Below are positions 1-8,427 of a stretch of DNA of 64,000 bases, in pieces. The notes beneath the pieces were generated by a model that saw nothing but the letters and a program-made list of their open reading frames with translations, was not told the DNA's origin and searched no databases. The translations under genes were made by a program, and so were the position numbers. Source of the DNA: Spirosoma utsteinense (GTDB lineage: Bacteria; Bacteroidota; Bacteroidia; Cytophagales; Spirosomataceae); contig NZ_VFIA01000013.1 in NCBI RefSeq assembly GCF_014282275.1, positions 120,529 to 184,528 of the forward strand, given 5' to 3'. Positions within the stretch are counted from its first letter, which is position 1, and every line of letters starts with the position of its first letter.

Positions 1-24
1 CGTTCATCATTCAGCAATCCTCCT

Positions 25-32
25 TACTTTTG
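25..32 (+). promoter_or_regulatory. Bacteroidota -7 promoter box
   Basis: TACTTTTG fits the Bacteroidota primary-sigma -7 consensus TAnnTTTG. The start codon at 37 follows only four bases later, so the transcript would be nearly leaderless. The -33 region falls at the window edge and no TTG is seen there. Confidence 0.5.
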
Positions 33-36
33 CTCT

Positions 37-600
37 ATGGCAACTAACAAAAATGACGGGTTCGACCCCGAAGAGATCAACGCGTTAAAAGAAGAATGCC
101 GACAGGAAGGCAAGTCATTCGTCTATGTTGAAGATGACGATCTGGACGTGCTGGAGTCGGGCGAGTGCGTTCACATCCAGTTTCCGGGCGTTTACGAGGA
201 ACAGGAAGTTATTTATGACGCACTGGTGTATACGCTCCGGCTGCATCACAGCAGCCTGGTCTATGAAATGGCCGTAGGCCAGGTTCAGAAAACCTTTCCT
301 ACCTACGTGCCACCCGAAGATCGCGAAATCAACTATAAGATCACACCCGAAATGGAGGAAGAAGCCGAAACGGCGCTGACCGAAATTATCGAGGAAATCG
401 AAGAGACAGAGACGGTAAAAGTGCAGGAACACGTAGAAGTCGATACTGATTTCGACTATGGCATCAGCCTGGACGTGTGTTTGAACGTGGAAGAAATTAC
501 GGATGAGGTAATCGAAAGTTTCATTCACGACTTCAAAGGCAATACGCTTTCGCTGGATACGACGCTTTATTCATTTATGAGCGAAGAAGACGAAAACTAG
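37..600 (+). CDS. acidic conserved hypothetical protein
   Basis: A 187-residue protein that I do not recognise. It has no signal peptide and no membrane segment. It is strongly acidic, with a Glu-rich stretch around residues 108-132 (EEEAETALTEIIEEIEE) and an acidic C-terminus ending SEEDEN. The composition suggests a soluble cytoplasmic protein that may bind a basic partner. It lies just upstream of a MoxR ATPase and a VWA protein on the same strand, separated by an 18-bp inverted repeat, so a functional link is possible but only inferred. A TAnnTTTG promoter box sits directly upstream of the ATG. Confidence 0.7.
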   Translation: MATNKNDGFDPEEINALKEECRQEGKSFVYVEDDDLDVLESGECVHIQFPGVYEEQEVIYDALVYTLRLHHSSLVYEMAVGQVQKTFPTYVPPEDREINYKITPEMEEEAETALTEIIEEIEETETVKVQEHVEVDTDFDYGISLDVCLNVEEITDEVIESFIHDFKGNTLSLDTTLYSFMSEEDEN

Positions 601-607
601 TTAATCA

Positions 608-675
608 CGATATGGTGTAGAATGGCGTTCCGATGGCAGCAAGCCCGTCATTGGTACCCATTCTACACCATATCG
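608..675. repeat. 18-bp perfect inverted repeat, hairpin
   Basis: CGATATGGTGTAGAATGG at 608-625 is repeated inverted at 658-675 with a 32-base spacer. It begins seven bases after the stop of the acidic protein gene and runs past the first possible start of the MoxR gene. It probably acts as a terminator or attenuator. There is no T tract on the plus strand after the right arm. Confidence 0.65.
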
Positions 676-707
676 CGTTTAATACACCTTATAGCCTCCG
701 ACTGACT

Positions 708-1550
708 GTGCCGTTTCAAGGAACCGATAGGTATGTGGCCACCCGCGAGTTAAGCGTAGCGGTCAATGCCTCCATACAGCTACAAAAACCGCTTCTGATC
801 AAAGGCGAACCAGGTACGGGTAAAACCTTACTGGCTTATGAGATTGCGCAGGCGCTGGGCAAACCCCTTTACACCTGGCATGTCAAATCGACGACCTCGG
901 CACACCAGGGTCTGTATGAATACGATGCCGTTTCCCGGCTGCGCGATTCGCAGTTCGGCTCGGAACGGGTAGGCGATCTGGAGAACTACATCCGAAAGGG
1001 AAAACTGTGGGAAGCCTTCGAATCGGAGGAGCAGGCGGTGTTGCTGATCGATGAGATCGACAAGGCCGACATCGAATTTCCGAACGACCTGTTGCAGGAA
1101 CTGGACCGGATGGAATTTTACTGCTACGAACTTCAGCGGACGATTTCGGCCAGGCACCGACCCGTCGTCATCATTACCTCCAACAACGAAAAAGAACTGC
1201 CGGATGCGTTTCTGCGCCGATGCTTTTTCCACTTCATCCGCTTTCCGGACCGCGAAACGATGCAGCAGATCGTGACGGTGCATTTTCCGGATCTGGCCCA
1301 GGAATTGATGGCCAAGTCGATGTCGGTGTTTTACAGTATCCGGGAGGTAAAGGCCCTCAAAAAGAAGCCGTCGACCAGCGAACTCATCGACTGGATCCGG
1401 TTGCTGCTGGTAGCAGGCGTCACACACGAAGACCTGAACGAACTCGACGCGCTGAACGAACTCCCACCCTACCTGGGATCACTCCTGAAAAACGAGCAGG
1501 ATACAGAATTAATGATCGCCCTCCGCAAGAAAGGAGGTCGCCCGTACTAA
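708..1550 (+). CDS. MoxR-family AAA+ ATPase
   Basis: MoxR-type AAA+ ATPase of about 280 residues, acting as a chaperone-like remodelling enzyme with a VWA partner. Walker A GEPGTGKT lies near residues 33-40 and Walker B LLIDEIDKAD near 112-121; ITSNNEKELPDAFLRRC carries sensor 1 and the arginine region. I chose GTG 708 because it gives MPFQGTDRYVA, where family members usually start. An ATG at 633 gives 25 extra residues, but that reading frame runs through the inverted repeat at 608-675. The VWA gene follows 136 bases downstream, the usual MoxR/VWA pairing. No target protein is evident. Family assignment is firm; the start is uncertain. Confidence 0.88.
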   Translation: MPFQGTDRYVATRELSVAVNASIQLQKPLLIKGEPGTGKTLLAYEIAQALGKPLYTWHVKSTTSAHQGLYEYDAVSRLRDSQFGSERVGDLENYIRKGKLWEAFESEEQAVLLIDEIDKADIEFPNDLLQELDRMEFYCYELQRTISARHRPVVIITSNNEKELPDAFLRRCFFHFIRFPDRETMQQIVTVHFPDLAQELMAKSMSVFYSIREVKALKKKPSTSELIDWIRLLLVAGVTHEDLNELDALNELPPYLGSLLKNEQDTELMIALRKKGGRPY

Positions 1551-1686
1551 TTCAGTTAACAGCCACCCGTTGACGGTGTACCCATTATTGACCGGCGTAT
1601 CATTAAATCAAACGGCCTGGCAAAAAGACAGTGTCATCTTTTCTCAATTAGCTGATCAAGGTTGGCTGCTCATTGTGCACTGACGT

Positions 1687-2898
1687 ATGTTCCTCGACTT
1701 CTTTCTACTCCTTCGCCAGCATGCGCTCCCGGTAACCCTACCGGAATATTTAACGCTGCTCGCGGCCTTGCGGAGCGATGTGGGTGGTACAACAGTCGAT
1801 GATTTTTATTTCATCAGTAAAACGGCACTCGTCAAGCACGAACAGCATCTCGACCTCTTCGACCGGCTCTTCGGCGAGTATGTTGCCGGAAAGCAATCGG
1901 CCCCGCCCGAGACGCTGCCCACTATCCCCCCCGACTGGTTACGCGACGCGCTGGAAACACAGCTTACCGACGAAGAACGGGAATCGATGCAGGCTATGGG
2001 TGGACTGGACGCCCTCTGGCAACGGCTGCGCGAACTCCTGGACGAACAGGACGAACGCCACGAGGGCGGCAACAAATGGATCGGTACGGGTGGCACCTCG
2101 CCGTTTGGCACGAACGGATCGAACGAACAGGGGTTCAAGATGAATCCCGGCGATAGAAGTCAGCCGGACCGGGGCAACCGGACGGCCGCCAAAATATGGG
2201 AGCAGCGAGCCTACAAAAACCTCGACGACAGCCTTGAACTCAATACCCGGAACCTGAAGATGGCGCTTCGGCGGCTGCGTATCCTGACCCGGGAAGGCAT
2301 CGAGGATGAGCTGGACATTGACGGAACCATCGACGGAACAAGCCGCAACGCGGGGTACCTGGACATAAAAATGCAGCCCTCGCGCAAAAACCGGGTCAAA
2401 GTGCTCATTCTGTTCGATGTGGGCGGGTCGATGGATGAGCACATCGAACTATGCTCGCACCTGTTCTCGGCGGCCCGCTACCAGTTCAAGCATCTGGAGT
2501 TCATGTATTTCCACAACTGCGTGTACGAAACTCTCTGGCGCGACAACAGCCGCCGAAAAGAGCGCGTACCAACCTGGGAAGTGCTCCACAAATACAATAA
2601 GGATTATAAAGTAATTTTTGTGGGCGATGCCGCTATGTCGCCCTATGAAATCACGATGCCCAAGGGCAGTGTCGAACATTACAACCTCGAAGCGGGCATT
2701 GTCTGGCTCGATCGATTCAAAGCCCAATACCCGCACCTGGTCTGGTTAAACCCGAACATAGCGGCCTACTGGCCCTATACGCAAAGCACTAAACTCATCC
2801 GTGACTGGTCGGGCGACCGGATGTTTCCGTTGACCCTGTATGGTCTGGAACAAGCCATGAAGAGTTTAAAAAATCCAAAGATTACCTTTGCCCCGTAA
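1687..2898 (+). CDS. VWA domain protein, CoxE-like, MoxR partner
   Basis: A 403-residue protein with a C-terminal von Willebrand A domain. The metal-binding MIDAS-type motif is DVGGSMD at residues 244-250, with Gly in place of the first Ser of the classical DxSxS; a Thr/Asp-containing second half lies further on. The N-terminal half is helical, with a Gly/Asn-rich low-complexity linker near residues 127-165. There is no signal peptide or membrane helix, so it is likely cytoplasmic. CoxE-like VWA proteins work with MoxR AAA+ ATPases in metal insertion or complex remodelling, and the preceding gene encodes such an ATPase. The substrate is unknown. Confidence 0.85.
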   Translation: MFLDFFLLLRQHALPVTLPEYLTLLAALRSDVGGTTVDDFYFISKTALVKHEQHLDLFDRLFGEYVAGKQSAPPETLPTIPPDWLRDALETQLTDEERESMQAMGGLDALWQRLRELLDEQDERHEGGNKWIGTGGTSPFGTNGSNEQGFKMNPGDRSQPDRGNRTAAKIWEQRAYKNLDDSLELNTRNLKMALRRLRILTREGIEDELDIDGTIDGTSRNAGYLDIKMQPSRKNRVKVLILFDVGGSMDEHIELCSHLFSAARYQFKHLEFMYFHNCVYETLWRDNSRRKERVPTWEVLHKYNKDYKVIFVGDAAMSPYEITMPKGSVEHYNLEAGIVWLDRFKAQYPHLVWLNPNIAAYWPYTQSTKLIRDWSGDRMFPLTLYGLEQAMKSLKNPKITFAP

Positions 2899-2993
2899 CG
2901 AAGCTGTCGGCAGGCAGGCTTTATCATAACTTCTTTCGGTTCATTCCAATCAGTTACCGGCTACAACTACCAACCCCGGCCCTACTTACACCT

Positions 2994-3464
2994 ATGCAAC
3001 AACCCGATTCACTAAACCAGGTCGCCGAATTCCACCGTACGTTTCACGCGCCTGTTCTGGAAACACCCCAAATACCATCCGACGCCCGGGCTCAATTGCG
3101 CGTGTCCCTGCTGGCCGAAGAACTGGATGAGTTCCGCGAAGCCATTGCCGAAGGAGATCTGGTGGCGGTAGCCGATGCCCTCTGCGATTTACAGTATGTG
3201 CTTTCCGGTGCTGTTCTCGAATTCGGATTGGGCGATTCGTTCAAGGCACTGTTCGACGAGGTACAACGCTCCAACATGAGCAAAGCCTGCTTAACTGTGG
3301 CCGAAGCCGAAGCGACGGTGGCCCAGTACCAGGCCAAAGGCGTCCCCTGCCATTATCTTGAATCGGAAGGCAAGTACCTGGTCTTTCGCGATGCTGATCA
3401 CAAAACCCTCAAAAGTGTCAACTACTCTCCAGCCGATCTGGAAGCCATTTTAGCCACTAACTAA
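2994..3464 (+). CDS. MazG/HisE-like NTP pyrophosphohydrolase
   Basis: A 156-residue all-alpha nucleotide pyrophosphohydrolase of the MazG/phosphoribosyl-ATP pyrophosphatase superfamily. The metal-binding acids appear as EELDEFREA around residues 37-46 and ADALCDLQYV around 61-70, the ExxE...ExxD-type arrangement. The family hydrolyses non-canonical or signalling NTPs to NMP and pyrophosphate, but the exact substrate cannot be read from sequence. The C-terminal part (from about residue 110) is an extension with no motif I recognise. It lies 25 bases upstream of pepT on the same strand and may be co-transcribed with it. Confidence 0.8.
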   Translation: MQQPDSLNQVAEFHRTFHAPVLETPQIPSDARAQLRVSLLAEELDEFREAIAEGDLVAVADALCDLQYVLSGAVLEFGLGDSFKALFDEVQRSNMSKACLTVAEAEATVAQYQAKGVPCHYLESEGKYLVFRDADHKTLKSVNYSPADLEAILATN

Positions 3465-3489
3465 ACGGCCTGCACCAACAAACTACTCC

Positions 3490-4737
3490 ATGGAAAACTA
3501 CACCTACACGGCCCTCGACCGCTTTATTCGCTACGTCGGGATCGATACCCAGTCGGACCCGCAGTCGACGACCAATCCGAGTACCGAGAAACAGAAAGAC
3601 CTGAGCCGGGTGCTCGTGCAGGAGTTGCTCGACATGGGTATTGCCGACGCGGAGATGGATGAGTGGGGTTATGTGTATGCCACCATTCCGGCCAATACCG
3701 ACAAGGCCAGCGTTCCCGTCATCTGCTTCTGCTCCCACGTCGACACCTCACCCGACGTGACCGGCGCAGGCGTAAAGCCTATCATCCACTTAAAATATGA
3801 CGGAAAAGACATTGTGCTGCCGGACGACAACGCCCAGATTATTCGGGTGACGGACCATCCGGATCTGCAAAACCAGGTAGGCAACGACATTGTCACCGCC
3901 AGCGGCACTACCTTGTTGGGGGCCGATAACAAGGCCGGTCTGGCCGAAATTATGGACGCGGCCAACTACCTGATTACCCACCCGGACGTGAAGCACGGCA
4001 CCATCCGGCTGCTGTTCACACCCGACGAAGAGGTGGGCCGCGGTACCGAAAAAGTAGATATCCAGAAACTGGGTGCCGATTATGGCTACACCATCGACGG
4101 CGAATCGCTGGGTACGCTTGAAGATGAAACGTTCTCAGCCGATGCCGTAAAAATCTCCATTAAAGGGGTCAGCACCCACCCCGGCTTTGCCAAAGGCAAG
4201 CTGGAAAACGCGATCAAAATTGCCGCTGACGTGCTGGCTTCCTTACCGAAAGATACCCTCTCGCCCGAAACCACCGAAGCCAAGGAAGGGTTTGTACACC
4301 CGACGAGGCTGGAAGGCAACCAGGACCAGGCGGTACTGGAATTTATCATCCGCGACTTTACCGAATCGGGTCTGCACGATAAGGAAGCGTACCTCCAGGA
4401 CCAACTGAATACGGTGCTGGCTCGTTATCCGGGTTCAACAGCAGAGTTTGTCGTGAAAGAGCAGTACCGAAATATGAAAGAGATGCTGGACCAGCACCCC
4501 GCCGTGGTCGACAACGCACTCGAAGCCATTGGCCGGGCGGGTCTATCAGCCCGGCAACGGAGCATCCGGGGCGGCACCGACGGGTCGCGCCTGTCGTTCA
4601 TGGGCCTGCCCTGCCCTAATATCTTCGCCGGTGAGCACGCGTTCCATTCCCGGCAGGAATGGGTATCGGTTCAGGACATGCAGGCGGCCGTCGATGTGAT
4701 TGTTCAGGTCGCGCAGGTTTGGGAAGAACGGGCCTGA
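3490..4737 (+). CDS. pepT: peptidase T (tripeptide aminopeptidase)
   Basis: A 415-residue M20B metallopeptidase that removes the N-terminal residue from tripeptides in the cytoplasm. Visible di-zinc and catalytic motifs are HVDTSPD, the bridging GADNKAG, the catalytic pair in TPDEEVGRG, DGE in the lid region, and RGGTDGSRLSFMGLPCPN near the C-terminus. The length matches the family (about 410). The start at 3490 gives MENYTYTALDRF, the usual PepT N-terminus. A perfect 48-bp palindrome follows the stop codon. Confidence 0.95.
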   Translation: MENYTYTALDRFIRYVGIDTQSDPQSTTNPSTEKQKDLSRVLVQELLDMGIADAEMDEWGYVYATIPANTDKASVPVICFCSHVDTSPDVTGAGVKPIIHLKYDGKDIVLPDDNAQIIRVTDHPDLQNQVGNDIVTASGTTLLGADNKAGLAEIMDAANYLITHPDVKHGTIRLLFTPDEEVGRGTEKVDIQKLGADYGYTIDGESLGTLEDETFSADAVKISIKGVSTHPGFAKGKLENAIKIAADVLASLPKDTLSPETTEAKEGFVHPTRLEGNQDQAVLEFIIRDFTESGLHDKEAYLQDQLNTVLARYPGSTAEFVVKEQYRNMKEMLDQHPAVVDNALEAIGRAGLSARQRSIRGGTDGSRLSFMGLPCPNIFAGEHAFHSRQEWVSVQDMQAAVDVIVQVAQVWEERA

Positions 4738-4767
4738 ACGGTCGTTTTACCGTAGTACCTGATATCA

Positions 4768-4815
4768 CCAGACTCCCCGGATACAGATGACGTCATCTGT
4801 ATCCGGGGAGTCTGG
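4768..4815. terminator. 48-bp perfect palindrome, bidirectional terminator
   Basis: The 24-bp arms at 4768-4791 and 4792-4815 are exactly complementary, with no loop; the centre is GATGACGTCATC. It lies between the convergent pepT and propeller-protein genes. No transposase or flanking repeat is present, so a terminator working on both strands is the best reading. Confidence 0.75.
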
Positions 4816-4845
4816 CGTTTGGGCGTCAACGAAACTACCTGTTTG

Positions 4846-5640
4846 TCATCCCTTTGTAGCGTACAGGGTGCCGTCCTCCACGACGTACAGCATTCCATCC
4901 ATGGATATAATCATGGTCACATTTTTCAGACTACCGTCGGCTCCTACCTGTTCGTAATTACCATTCATATCGGTCTTGAACAGGGTTCCATCCTTTTCAA
5001 CGCTCCATAAAAAACCCCTGTCGGCAACCATGGCTACCGTATTTTCCCAGTCGCCCGACTTTCCAACCTGTTCCCAGCGCATCGCCCGTATGCTGGTTCG
5101 GTAAAGGGTTCCCTTTTCAACCGTCCACAGGTAATCGCCCATGGCTTCAAGCATATCGGCGTCGCTAAATTCACCGTCCCCACCAATCTGACGCCAGTCA
5201 CCGGTACGGGTTGTTTCGTAGAGAGTTCCGTTCGTTTCGATACTATAAAGCTTGTCTTTCATGGCGACCATAGACACGGTATTTTTCCAGTCACCCGTCT
5301 TACCAACCTGTCGCCAGGCTACGGTATTGGGATTTGTCTGATACAGTGAGCCATCTTCAAGCGTCCATATCTCATTATTCAGGGCAATTAGCAAATCGGT
5401 ATTATTAAAATCACCCTTGGCACCCAGTTGGCTGTAATTCCCCTGTTTGTCAGTTTTGAAGAGAGTGCCATCTTTTTCGACACTGTATAAGTTCCCCCCA
5501 AGAGCAACCACGTCAATGGTATTAGCCCAATCTCCTGCTTTCCCAATCTGTACCCACCGCTGCGCATTGAGGGTGTGAAAACAGGAAACAATCACCACTA
5601 TAAATAAAGAGACAGCACTTTTTTTCATTTTTTTGAGCAT
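4846..5640 (-). CDS. secreted six-repeat beta-propeller (tectonin-like) protein
   Basis: A 264-residue protein with a cleavable signal peptide (hydrophobic core then LNA|Q near residue 26). The rest is six tandem repeats of about 39 residues, each of the form W-x-Q-(I/V)-G...(D/E)GTLY-x-T. This resembles tectonin/tachylectin propeller blades and probably folds as a six-bladed propeller. Repeats 1, 3 and 5 carry K-x-GDW-x-NT, while 2, 4 and 6 carry GxF or GSL variants, so the gene looks like three copies of a two-blade unit. Such domains bind sugars or lipopolysaccharide; the ligand here is unknown. M5 at 5628 is an alternative start. Confidence 0.75.
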   Translation of the reverse strand: MLKKMKKSAVSLFIVVIVSCFHTLNAQRWVQIGKAGDWANTIDVVALGGNLYSVEKDGTLFKTDKQGNYSQLGAKGDFNNTDLLIALNNEIWTLEDGSLYQTNPNTVAWRQVGKTGDWKNTVSMVAMKDKLYSIETNGTLYETTRTGDWRQIGGDGEFSDADMLEAMGDYLWTVEKGTLYRTSIRAMRWEQVGKSGDWENTVAMVADRGFLWSVEKDGTLFKTDMNGNYEQVGADGSLKNVTMIISMDGMLYVVEDGTLYATKG

Positions 5641-5696
5641 TTCCAGTTTAGTCGGTATGCCTCTCTGTGAGACTACCCAGGGTTATACTGGCCTGA

Positions 5697-5718
5697 AGGT
5701 ATACCTGGTATAAATACC
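5697..5718. promoter_or_regulatory. tandem GGTAT-ATACC inverted repeats, possible operator
   Basis: AGGTATACCT (5697-5706) is a perfect palindrome and is followed at once by GGTAT-AA-ATACC (5707-5718). The pair sits 57 bases upstream of the propeller gene and in the divergent spacer. Rest of 5641-6021: I see no gene; the sequence is moderately AT-rich. Confidence 0.3.
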
Positions 5719-6021
5719 TATCAACCTACAATCATGTAGAGTAATCCATTATAGCAGGCAGGCGCACTGAACAGCTGTTTATAGCTACTATTTTTCTCTG
5801 TTGACATAGGCGCTTTCAACTGACTTAAGGTGAATCGTTTCCTGCCCGTTGTATGGTCTCAACTTATAACCTGAGTCGTCTCAAATTAGTAATGAGTCGC
5901 ATCAAGGTTGACTGACACCGCACCTTTGGGGCCTATGGAACACCGATGATCATTGCCATGATGTTCATCCTTGATGCCAAATTCTGACTATCAGCCTCCC
6001 TTTACCTAATCCTGAAAAGTT

Positions 6022-6360
6022 ATGAACAGTATAAGCACGATAATCCTGGCACTCTGCCTGTTCACGTCTACATATTTCCAGCCCCCGGGGAAGGTAACGC
6101 TTCAGTTGAAGAACAATGGTCGCTTGCCCCGTGAGTTCAAATTTCTGGAGCGCCACCCCACCGATAGATACCCGAATGTATTTACAGCTCTCATCCTGCC
6201 GGGCAACGCCTATAAAGTCGACGTTAAGATCGGCACTACCCTGTCGCTGGTAAATCAGCAGGAGATCAACGCCACTATGCAGGGCCAGGAAGCGCCCGGC
6301 AAACTACTATTAGTCGTGAAAGCGGACGATGATGGCAAAACGATCAGCTTGGTTCGGTAG
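6022..6360 (+). CDS. small secreted protein, single copy of a 75-residue domain
   Basis: A 112-residue protein with an N-terminal signal peptide (MNSISTIILALCLFTSTYF). The mature part is one beta-rich domain of about 75-90 residues: VTLQLKN at the start, a PGN turn, IGTTLSLV in the middle and LLLVVKADDDGKTISL at the end. The same pattern occurs twice in the next gene, so the two are paralogues. I do not recognise the family. It is predicted to be periplasmic or extracellular, and the next gene starts 64 bases downstream. Confidence 0.65.
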   Translation: MNSISTIILALCLFTSTYFQPPGKVTLQLKNNGRLPREFKFLERHPTDRYPNVFTALILPGNAYKVDVKIGTTLSLVNQQEINATMQGQEAPGKLLLVVKADDDGKTISLVR

Positions 6361-6424
6361 CTTCGTCAGGCAGCTATGTTTGCTCCAGTCAATCACTCCA
6401 CAATTTTCCACCCGTTACCGCTAT

Positions 6425-7060
6425 ATGAAAACCAACCCCGCATCTATACTCCTGTTCGCCCTGATTCTGTCCATAACAATCGGTTTCGGCCAGCAAACGG
6501 CACCGGCCAATGCTGGTCCGCGTATTACGTTCATGCTCAAAAATACGTTGGGCTACGCTCGCATGTTCCGGGCCGTGGGACCGGGCATGGACTATGGTTT
6601 CACGATGGGCAAACGCGAAACGGTTCCCTGCAACTGGCCGGTTGGCTCGAAGCTATACTTTAGCCACGATGGAAAGACGAACGAAGGACTTATTTTGACC
6701 GTAACCGCCGAAGACGAAGGCAAAATTCTGGGTACGGGGAATGGTGATACGGCACCAAGAGTCAAGCCGACTACCCAGAACCAGGTTGGTCAGGTGTCGT
6801 TCCGGTTGCACAACACCAGCCTACTACCCAAAAAAGTGACGTTAATCAGCTATGCACCCGGCGAATCGGGCAACGGGACCAACGGCTTTATGCTGGCCCC
6901 CAAGGGTAACAGAACGTTTACGTTCCCCATTGGAACCCGGCTCTATCTGGCTACTAGCGACCAGGTCGACATCGTCATGAGCGGCAAGCGGATCGACAGT
7001 GGCAAGCCGTTTCTGACCGTTCAGCAGGGCGACGCGGGCAGGGCATTCGATATCGACTGA
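6425..7060 (+). CDS. secreted protein with two copies of the upstream domain
   Basis: A 211-residue secreted protein. ATG 6425 gives MKTNPASILLFALILS, a typical signal peptide ending FGQ; the longer open frame from 6329 overlaps the previous gene and lacks one. The mature protein holds two domains, ITFMLKN...LTVTAEDEGKIL and VSFRLHN...LTVQQGDAGRAF, each matching the single domain of the preceding protein (V-x-L-x-N start, P-x-G-T/S-x-L-Y middle, L-x-V-x-x-x-D-x-G-K/R end). No catalytic motif or known family is visible. It is probably co-expressed with its paralogue. Confidence 0.7.
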   Translation: MKTNPASILLFALILSITIGFGQQTAPANAGPRITFMLKNTLGYARMFRAVGPGMDYGFTMGKRETVPCNWPVGSKLYFSHDGKTNEGLILTVTAEDEGKILGTGNGDTAPRVKPTTQNQVGQVSFRLHNTSLLPKKVTLISYAPGESGNGTNGFMLAPKGNRTFTFPIGTRLYLATSDQVDIVMSGKRIDSGKPFLTVQQGDAGRAFDID

Positions 7061-7123
7061 CCAATCCGTGTATATTGATGCTGTGTTAGCTTATCGACTT
7101 ATTCACGCAACCGGGAACCGTTC

Positions 7124-8350
7124 ATGACGTTCTATTTCTCTGCATACTCAACACCGCTGCTCTTTGGCTTCGTACAGGCATGGGTATACGCCATTTTGCT
7201 CTGGGTACGGGGATATCGCGAAGAACGCCTGTCCGATAAGTTGCTGGGCTGGGTGCTGGTGGGCTGTGCGCTCAACATCTGGGAATACATGCTGGGGTTC
7301 GGGGGTATTGAAATTCTGTGGCGTGAACTTGAATTCTTCCCCCGGTCGCTGGGCTATCTTTTTCCCGTACTGTGTTATTTCTACCTGAGAAGCCAGTTTA
7401 ATACCGGGTTCCTGTTCACCCGTCGCGACCTGTGGCACGCGGTTCCCTTCCTGATTTTTGTGGTCTATCACATCAGCGTTTTCGCCATGGGCCACGACGC
7501 GGTGATCCGGTGGGAGGAAACGGTCCATCACCCCTATCACATTGCCGATATCGAGTTCGGAGCCGGCATTGTTATCGACCTGTTGTATCTCTATTGGTCG
7601 CTGCAACTGTACCGGGAGTACCGGGCGTGGATCAAAACCCAGTTCTCAGAAACCGACTCCATCAGTTTCCGCTGGTTCCGAAACTTCCTGATCGCGTTGA
7701 CCATCACGTCGGTATTTAGTTTCCTGATGACGATGTTGAGCCTGACCCTGGGATTGAACTTCTTTCAGGACTGGTGGGACGAACTGTTCGAAGTAGTGCT
7801 CATCTACTACCTCAGTATCAATGGATACACACAGGCTCAATCGGTGCGTCGACTTACCTTTCACTCGCCCCCTTCTGCCGAATCTGAACCGCTGGACATA
7901 GCCGTTACAGCGCGTTCCCTTCCGGGGGTCTCGACTATAAAAAAGGTGAGCACCCTCGGTTTACAATCTGCGGAGTTGGTCGCACCAGCCATCTCCGACG
8001 AGTTGCTCAGGCTGCGCGACAAGCTCATGAACTATATGAGCCGCGAGAAGCCTTACCTGGAACCCGAGCTATCGCTGGCCGATCTGGCCCGGCGGCTACA
8101 TACCAACCCGGCCATTCTGTCGCAGGTGATTAACACCGGCCTTGGGAAGAACTTCAACGATTTCGTGAATGAATACCGCGTTGAAGCCTTCAAAGAGCAG
8201 GTGCGTAACCCCGCCAACACCCATCTATCTTTTCTGGGAATTGCCCTCGATTGCGGCTTCAACTCCAAAGCCACCTTCAACCGCGCCTTCCGAAAATGTA
8301 CTGGTCAGGCACCCGGCGAATTTCTGTCCACCCAGAAATTACCTCCCTGA
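7124..8350 (+). CDS. membrane-anchored AraC-family transcriptional regulator
   Basis: A 408-residue regulator with about seven predicted membrane helices in residues 8-235 and a cytoplasmic AraC/XylS-type double helix-turn-helix near residues 295-400. The HTH region shows LSLADLARRLHTNPAILSQV and the conserved IALDCGFNSKATFNRAFRK second helix. This layout is common in Bacteroidota, where the membrane part may sense an envelope signal and the HTH acts while tethered. The linker around 245-290 is Ser/Pro-rich. Targets are unknown; the adjacent small secreted proteins or the MBL hydrolase are candidates by position only. Confidence 0.88.
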   Translation: MTFYFSAYSTPLLFGFVQAWVYAILLWVRGYREERLSDKLLGWVLVGCALNIWEYMLGFGGIEILWRELEFFPRSLGYLFPVLCYFYLRSQFNTGFLFTRRDLWHAVPFLIFVVYHISVFAMGHDAVIRWEETVHHPYHIADIEFGAGIVIDLLYLYWSLQLYREYRAWIKTQFSETDSISFRWFRNFLIALTITSVFSFLMTMLSLTLGLNFFQDWWDELFEVVLIYYLSINGYTQAQSVRRLTFHSPPSAESEPLDIAVTARSLPGVSTIKKVSTLGLQSAELVAPAISDELLRLRDKLMNYMSREKPYLEPELSLADLARRLHTNPAILSQVINTGLGKNFNDFVNEYRVEAFKEQVRNPANTHLSFLGIALDCGFNSKATFNRAFRKCTGQAPGEFLSTQKLPP

Positions 8351-8427
8351 TTTTTGTACCCACTGACGCGATTCGCTAAACAATCTACTAAACTAGTAGG
8401 TTGAACAGGGAATTAAACCCAACGCCT

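Noticed and set aside
4768..4815. Perfect palindrome as an insertion-sequence end or MITE
   Set aside because: No transposase, no target duplication, and similar but unrelated palindromes mark most other convergent junctions, so a terminator fits better.
8401..8427. TTG start adding nine residues to the MBL hydrolase
   Set aside because: ATG 8428 is in frame and the extra residues show nothing conserved.
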